Source of the DNA: Zeugodacus cucurbitae
Taxonomy: Eukaryota > Arthropoda > Insecta > Diptera > Tephritidae
NCBI RefSeq assembly: GCF_028554725.1
Contig: NC_071668.1
Span: 20,128,501 to 20,192,500 of the forward strand
Length of the DNA stretch: 64,000 nt
Reading direction: 5' to 3'
The notes beneath the pieces were generated by a model that saw nothing but the letters and a program-made list of their open reading frames with translations, was not told the DNA's origin and made no database searches. The stretch's first letter is position 1. Each line of letters begins with the position of its first letter. This document shows positions 58,141 to 64,000 of this stretch, one piece after another. A program made the position numbers and the translations under genes.

Positions 58141-61100
58141 TTTTGTATCAGTATAAGATAAAACTCAGGTAATAAATATATTTGAGGCTTCAAAAAGCTT
58201 TTTCTACAAAAAAAGACCTTATTATGTTATCAGTTTATATATGACTCAATTAATTATTACATCGATTAATTAACGCATATACTCGTTGTATAGTACAGTA
58301 AATTGCTTCGATCTGGCAATACTTTCTTTCTATATCAAGTCTCAAAATGCGACTGCAGTCCTTAAACTAGTCAGCCTTTATGGTGGTGGATAGGTCGTAC
58401 ACTTAATACGTCTGAAGGCTTTAATTAACCATTGTGTGAAGACGTCTGTTAAAATACCATATAACTTTGGAACTCTGGACTAGTAGAGAAAAAATTTCAA
58501 ACTACTCACCTCAACTAAACACAGAACTATAATATACATATTGCTTGATTGTGCCCAATAGCAATCCAAAGGCCTTGGAATAGATAATATTTGTCTAAGA
58601 TACTTATAAAGCTGAAAGTTATGAAATCCTCAAGATCCTCGACTATATCATCGAAATAGGCGAAATATAGGGAAATAGGGATTTCGGTCCGAAATCAATA
58701 TGAGTAGGGTTATGTCCAAGCTATCTTCTGGGTCAAAAATATAATCATCAATATTTAGTGAGTTCTTTGCAATCTCCCTTCCATTAAAATTGGATTTCTT
58801 GCGCCTAGATGTATACTTTAAACAGATTTAAAATTTAAACCCGAAAGGCTTTTATTTGATTTTTAACAAATTGTCTGCTTTCGATTGTGAATACTGAAGG
58901 ATATTCTCCTTTAGTCCTTTCTGGTACTAAAATACCCAAATTTTTCTCTCAATTGTAAAAAAAGTGAACACCTTGTATGCGTTATAATTAGCATTTACAT
59001 AGAATATGGTACTAAATATAAATTTCAACGTAAATGTAACGCAAAATGCACATCATCCCCCTTTGATTTACCAACGTGACCATTCTTACCCAAACAAAGT
59101 AGAAAACAGGAAACCGGAAAAGGTGCGAAGTCAGTTGTATCGGACGCACCTCAAAATGCCGTTTAGCGTCATGTTGGTTAATAAAAAACGAAAATTCAAA
59201 ACAAAACGTGGGTAAACAGCAAGTCAAAAGCAAACATACGCACACACACCCACAAACAAAAAGGTTACAGCACCGAGCGTAGAGGGAGTCCTTTGAAGCA
59301 CAAAGAAATCAACAACAACGCGGGGGCCAGTCAAAGTCCAGTCACCGGTTGGCCAGCAGACTAGAAGGCTTGCACATGACAAATTACATACATCAGTCGC
59401 GCATGGGGACGACTTCGACGGCACGTTGATGAGACTCATTAACTGCTTCCAAGCGATGATTAGTAAGCCAAAGCAGACGTCAGTGGAAATGCAATTCTTT
59501 ATGTGTTAGTATGTTTGTTTGAAAGTTGAAAGTGAGACCCTGTAGGAAAATTAGATGTAATCGAAAATACTTAAATAAATATTAAATTCTCAACTTTTCT
59601 GAAAAAGTTTTAAGGGTCGAATACTAAAAAAAAATATCTTTAACACCCCTCTTTGTTTTTGTTTCTAAGCTCTAAAGTATTGAAAGTTTAAAATAGATCG
59701 CGATTTCCATCCATTATAATCACTCAATGGACAATCTTCTCGAAAGCATCTTGTGAGTATTCCGTCTCGTCGAGAGGCTTTCCAGAGCTCATAGGTTAGG
59801 TTAGGTTTGGTCAGTCAGTCATCTCAGTTTGTTTCAACGGTAATAATTCTCATTATTGCAGTTTTCTGTTGGACTGTTTCTATTACTCACTATATTTACT
59901 TCCGAACTACGTAAGATCCCATTCTAAGTATTATAATCAGGATCAGTAATCCTCCTACATCTTAGTTAGTCCTGCTCGAAAGTCATTCTTCTATTGAACT
60001 AGCGGTGGAACCCTCAAATCCAAATTCTTCTTCCAGTATTATAGGTTCTTTTATGAATCAGTATTACTAAAATCCCAAGATCTCCATGTTTATACTGGGC
60101 ATTAATAGGATGCGATATTCGACACAATCGTGAGTTCTTCTTACCCCTATTTCAATGATATTATGAATGAGCTAGTAAATCCATCGATCACCAGTAATAG
60201 TCTTTAGTATATTTCTCTTATGTATATTCTGTAAGATCCTGCATAGGATGCTTTTGAGAGTATTTTATCTGTGTCTAGCATATTTCTCAAACATCAATAT
60301 GAGTTCTAATAATTCTTGTATCAATAATGAGCCTTTGGGTATTTTAAGACTTTCTGAATATTTAATGACGGCCTCAGTACTCTTAACTAACCAGTATCAC
60401 CAGTTCCGCATACAATTATCTAAACCAGTGTATAAAATGGCATACTAGTGACTATTGGTGGATGGTTTGGCAGTTTTCTAGGTTTAGGAAGAGGGACTAA
60501 GAAACATATACATACGTATTTGTCAGAATCTTCAGCTCTGCACCAACTTCTTTTCCACAGCAGTGTTCGGAATACCATCTGTTTCAAGTGTAATTCTCTC
60601 GACTGTTGTCAATTCCCCCGACTCTTGTTGCTGACGATAGACCATTTGTTTACCGATTGGCCTTATGGTGAAAATAGAGATCTTTCGAATTTTTTTATAA
60701 ATATTGGACATGTGAGGTGTGGAAAGATTTGGTGCCCAGTATTTTGAAGTTCTATTTCCGAGTATGTCATTTCTCTGAGCTCGTCCATCCTTATTTACTC
60801 CGGGTTTAGGTTCATTAATTCTTCAGTTTATACTAGCAAACTATATATGAACTTGTAATTGCACTCAGAATGCAATTTATACCCAGCTTCGAATATTTCT
60901 CGACAGTTAGCGCTTATTCAGCTTAAGATAATGATAGCTGAATACAGCGCTGAATCTCATTTTGGAAAAAATTTCCTACAGGGTGTGTGTAAAACTAGTT
61001 TACTAGCGCAATGTTTGGTGTGAAAGCAATCTGTCGCAAACGGCAATATATTACAGTTACACAACTACGGCAATATATTACACAACACAACATATGTATG

Positions 61101-61620
61101 TATATATCTACATTGTATATAAATAGGAGCAACGCGAGTGGTCAACCTGGCAAAGACTAGTTATTAAAAAGGGTAAAATTATTATAGACGAATTGTGCCT
61201 TCTAAACGAGGTTAGAACACGCAAGGACATTAATAAAATGCAACAACAACAACAACAAGACATATACATACATATATGTATATATAGACACATCTTACCT
61301 ATATTGTTGTCTGTAGTATTGGTGATCCTGCCATATACTCATACTACATTTGGTTATCTACAACAAAAACAAAAATAGAAACAAAAATCATTAGTACGCA
61401 CCGCGCGCTTCATAGCCAGCCTTTTACTAAGTAATGCATTATTATCTTTAAATATGCGTTGTTCTTGTTGTTTTTTGTTTTTGTTTTTGTTATTTTTTTG
61501 TTCTTTTTTCTGGTGTTACTAGTCATAATGTATTATTTTTACTATCATTATTATTAGTTTTTCCCAATTTTTTTTTCGTTCACCCCTTTTTCGCTTCGTT
61601 TTGTTGACATAATTTTGATT
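58141..61620. other. Unique non-coding DNA
   Basis: No gene is recognised over 3.5 kb. GGTTAGGTTAGGTTTGGTC near 59795-59810 resembles the short 3' tails of the LINEs here (minus orientation), but no coding part is attached. CAA units lie at 61238-61260. The frame at 60448-60747 has no known domain. Confidence 0.4.
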
Positions 61621-62205
61621 GAGTAGCAAAATAAATAAACACAAATAACCACACACACACACATCCACACATACATACATACACTTACGAATAATACAAA
61701 ATTCGACACTTGTGATTAATTACAATTTGGGGTCCTCTGAAGTGACTTCACTTAGTCATTGTGACATTGCACATTACCTCTGTGTGTGTGTGTGTGTGTA
61801 TGTTTGATTGCAATTACAAGTGAATAATTTTCTGTACATGTTCATTTGCTGCGTTGGCTGTTAATATGCACTTAAACATAAATAATTGTTTTGCTTCTTC
61901 TATGCCCTTGCAGCGCTTTTGTAAAAGCTTTACTATTTTTAGAAAGTAATTTCCGTAATTTAATATATTTCCAGGCAAATTGTTTTTTAATATTATAGGA
62001 AGTTCGAAATTGGTTTGATATGATGACCCACAAATAGTTTGATAGTTCAAAAGGATTAGTTGAGCAACCTTACGAGCGTATGAGAAGGGAAAGTCAGCTT
62101 TTATTTTTGTAATGCTGGTATTCAATGAATGTTTTAAGTTAAGGTTGTTCAGTATAAGGAACTGAAGGAAAGTCCATGGACTACGTCAGCTAAACTTATA
62201 CCAAA
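61621..62205. other. Non-coding DNA with CA/GT microsatellites
   Basis: CACACA near 61651-61662, ACATAC near 61670-61682 and (GT)n at 61780-61798. The frame at 61814-62125 (minus) has no domain that I recognise. Confidence 0.4.
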
Positions 62206-63330
62206 CAAGTAAGGAAGGGCTAAATTCGGGCATCACCAAGCATTTTATACTCTCGCAATTTATTTATTTGAATTTATTAATATAACAAACAATTTGACTC
62301 ACATATTCGGCATATACATACATATATGGTATAAAGTCCATTGAAGGTTTGAAATCCCTAATATTAAGTATATGGGAGATAGATGAAGTTATGTTTCGAT
62401 TTCACTCCATTTTGCCATGGAGGCATATTATTAGAAGAAACATATTCTGAATTCCTTCAAAATATCTGAGAGACTTACCTATATTTTCGGTAAAAAATTT
62501 ATTAGAAGTACTGAGTTCCTAATATTCGATATATAGGGTCTTGAAAACTTATGGATCGATTTCGACGATTTTTAGAAGGGTGATGGCACTCTTTAAATAC
62601 AGTATTTCAGCGAAGTTCTGTTCCGGTATCTTCACTAGTACTAACTTTATATATTGTAAAGTAAACTATTCAGACCGATTTCAAAGTTCTGGTATATAGG
62701 AAGTAGGCGTGGTTGTAAACCGAATTAGACTATTTTCACAACATATCATTGGGAAGGTAAGAAGATATTATGAACCGAATTTCATTGAATTTGATCAAGT
62801 AATTTCGAAGATATGGATTTTGACCCATAAGTGGGCGATTCCAGAAAGTTTCCTTGATATAGCTTTAGTGGCTTGCGAGATATGTACAAAAAAAGTGGGC
62901 ATGGTGCGGGGCCACGCCCACTTCCCCAAAAAAATTACATCCAAATATGCCCCTTTATAGTGCGATCCTTTGTACCAAATTTTATTTCCATAGCCTTATT
63001 TAAGGCTTAGTTATGACACTTTATATGTTTTCGGTTTTCGACATTTTGTGGGCGTGGCAGTGCACCGATTCTGCCCATTTTCGAACTTAACCTTCTTATG
63101 GTGCCAAGAAATACGTCTTCCAAGTTTCATCAAGATATCTCAAATTTTACTCAAGTTACTGGTTGCACGGACGGACAGACAGATATCCGGATTTGAACTT
63201 TACTCGTCACCCTGCTCATTTTGACATATATAACCCTATATCTACCTCTATTAGTTTTAGGGCTTACAACCAACCGTTATGTGGACAGAACTATAATACT
63301 CTCGTAGCAACTTTGTTGCGAGAGTATAAA
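62206..63330 (+). repeat. Dispersed repeat family A, copy A4 (best preserved)
   Basis: It begins CAAGTAAGGAAGGGCTAAAT and reaches GCATTTTATACTCTCGCAAT. It ends with ACTCTCGTAGCAAC-TTT-GTTGCGAGAGT (63299-63326) followed by ATAAAAA, a near-perfect hairpin. Internal landmarks are GGTATATAGGAAGTAGGCGT, GGGGCCACGCCCACTTCCCC, TTTTGTGGGCGTGGCAGTGC and GCACGGACGGACAGACAGAT. There is no intact reading frame; the frame at 62709-62960 is not conserved in the other copies. The class is uncertain: a non-autonomous DNA element is my best guess. Confidence 0.82.
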
Positions 63331-63639
63331 AATCCTCAAAATAGATTGAGGTCTAAGCGAGAAAATGATCTATGAGGCACCAAATATTAATCTATCTTTA
63401 TTCCATCACTTAGTTCGGAGTATTTTTCGACTAATAATAAACGGAAACAATATAGTGAATAACCTCAGCCGGATTAGATCAAATACAAATGATAAAAGAA
63501 ATAATTAAGGGAGAAGTACATTTAAGTTTTGATAATTTAAATAATAATCCCTGAAAACCCAATGGTACAAAAGTCCACAATTCAGTAGCTGAAGAACGTC
63601 GATAGAAAAAATGCGAAATGGCTGAGACTGCGGCTTGAG
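63331..63639. other. Non-coding DNA
   Basis: Nothing is recognised. Confidence 0.3.
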
Positions 63640-63806
63640 AGACAGCCTGAGTTATCTACACAAAGCAGACTTCGGTCGCAATTGACTTTAGACAAGCAAT
63701 GAACGCCAGTCATAGAGAAGCTATTAATATCTTCATCGACTCCCTCTCAGTGAATATAGTCCTTGGGGTCAAATCATCACTCATTGTAGACACCGAGCTT
63801 GAGTAA
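63640..63806 (+). pseudogene. Jockey-type LINE fragment
   Basis: 63699-63806 encodes MNASHREAINIFIDSLSVNI, then VLGVKSSLIVDTELE and a stop. This resembles the Jockey ORF2 stretch (I/AxHxxxIxxxIxxLxxNxVLGxxPPxIxxxELxLP) that lies just before the conserved RVTLAQLRSG block. The stop falls at the position of that block. Flanking DNA to the window end gives no clear continuation. Confidence 0.55.
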
Positions 63807-64000
63807 CCCTCTCGTAACTGCGTTCTGGATACTGTATTAAATTAAACTACCTACTCATTCAATGGATTCAAGCTTACCATTTCAAGTAGGCCTTGATAAC
63901 CACTACAAAACAACAACAGCGTGAGTTATATTCTGCATGGAATAGTGAACATGATTACGCTGTCGGCGTAATGGACGACTACTTGAGCACATCGAAGACT
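63807..64000. other. Non-coding DNA at the window edge
   Basis: Short stretch. It may be the continuation of the LINE fragment, but I cannot show it. Confidence 0.3.

Noticed and set aside
59790..59815. GGTTAGGTTAGGTT as telomeric-type repeat
   Set aside because: Only about two to three units; it matches the short 3' tails of LINEs in this window, and higher flies lack TTAGG telomeres.

Overview
This window looks like gene-poor chromosomal DNA from a higher (schizophoran) fly. A tephritid fruit fly is the best guess, inferred from the mix of repeat families, the abundant CAA/TTG and CA/GT microsatellites and the AT-rich background. No species-level marker is present. No open reading frame reads as a complete host protein-coding gene. 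I saw no rRNA, CRISPR array or bacterial gene, and I did not recognise a tRNA by eye. All protein-like sequence that I recognise comes from decayed transposable elements.

Layout. 1-1.9 kb is GC-richer unique DNA. 1.94-3.15 kb is a diverged minisatellite in two opposite-facing arms (foldback-like), whose core carries palindromic AGGTCA motifs. 3.9-4.3 kb is the only place with a plausible, weak promoter/first-exon signature. 4.3-19 kb holds LINE 3' ends, a TTAA-flanked MITE, an old 0.8-0.9-kb tandem duplication, two copies of a foldback MITE and Tc1/mariner scraps. 19-25.2 kb has unique DNA and a dispersed repeat ('family A') split by a mariner. 26.3-34.2 kb holds an RTE-type LINE 5' part, a complete but dead Tc1 element with IR/DR ends, a 1.05-kb element with perfect 40-bp inverted ends around a ~580-bp TTTTA satellite, a near-full family A copy and a Jockey-type LINE end. 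35-44.8 kb has an RNase H-bearing LINE, a 363-bp tandem duplication, a 1.6-kb TIR-bounded remnant enclosing a mariner scrap, and an inverted family A copy interrupted by a pogo-like MITE. 46.1-47.2 kb is an internally deleted mariner with clean ends. 50.3-51.3 kb contains a LINE RNase H domain that keeps its catalytic acids. 52.4-53.2 kb is a higher-order AT-rich repeat. 54-58 kb holds LINE tails and an RTE reverse-transcriptase C-terminus. 62.2-63.3 kb is the best-preserved family A copy, followed by a Jockey-type fragment.

Nothing here forms an operon or pathway. The window is best read as intergenic DNA, or a large intron, filled by successive rounds of transposition. Several insertions are nested, which gives a relative chronology. 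The most interesting structures are the inverted minisatellite with its ecdysone-response-element-like palindromes, the TTTTA-filled TIR element, the IR/DR Tc1 element, and the three mariner copies whose deletions complement each other.
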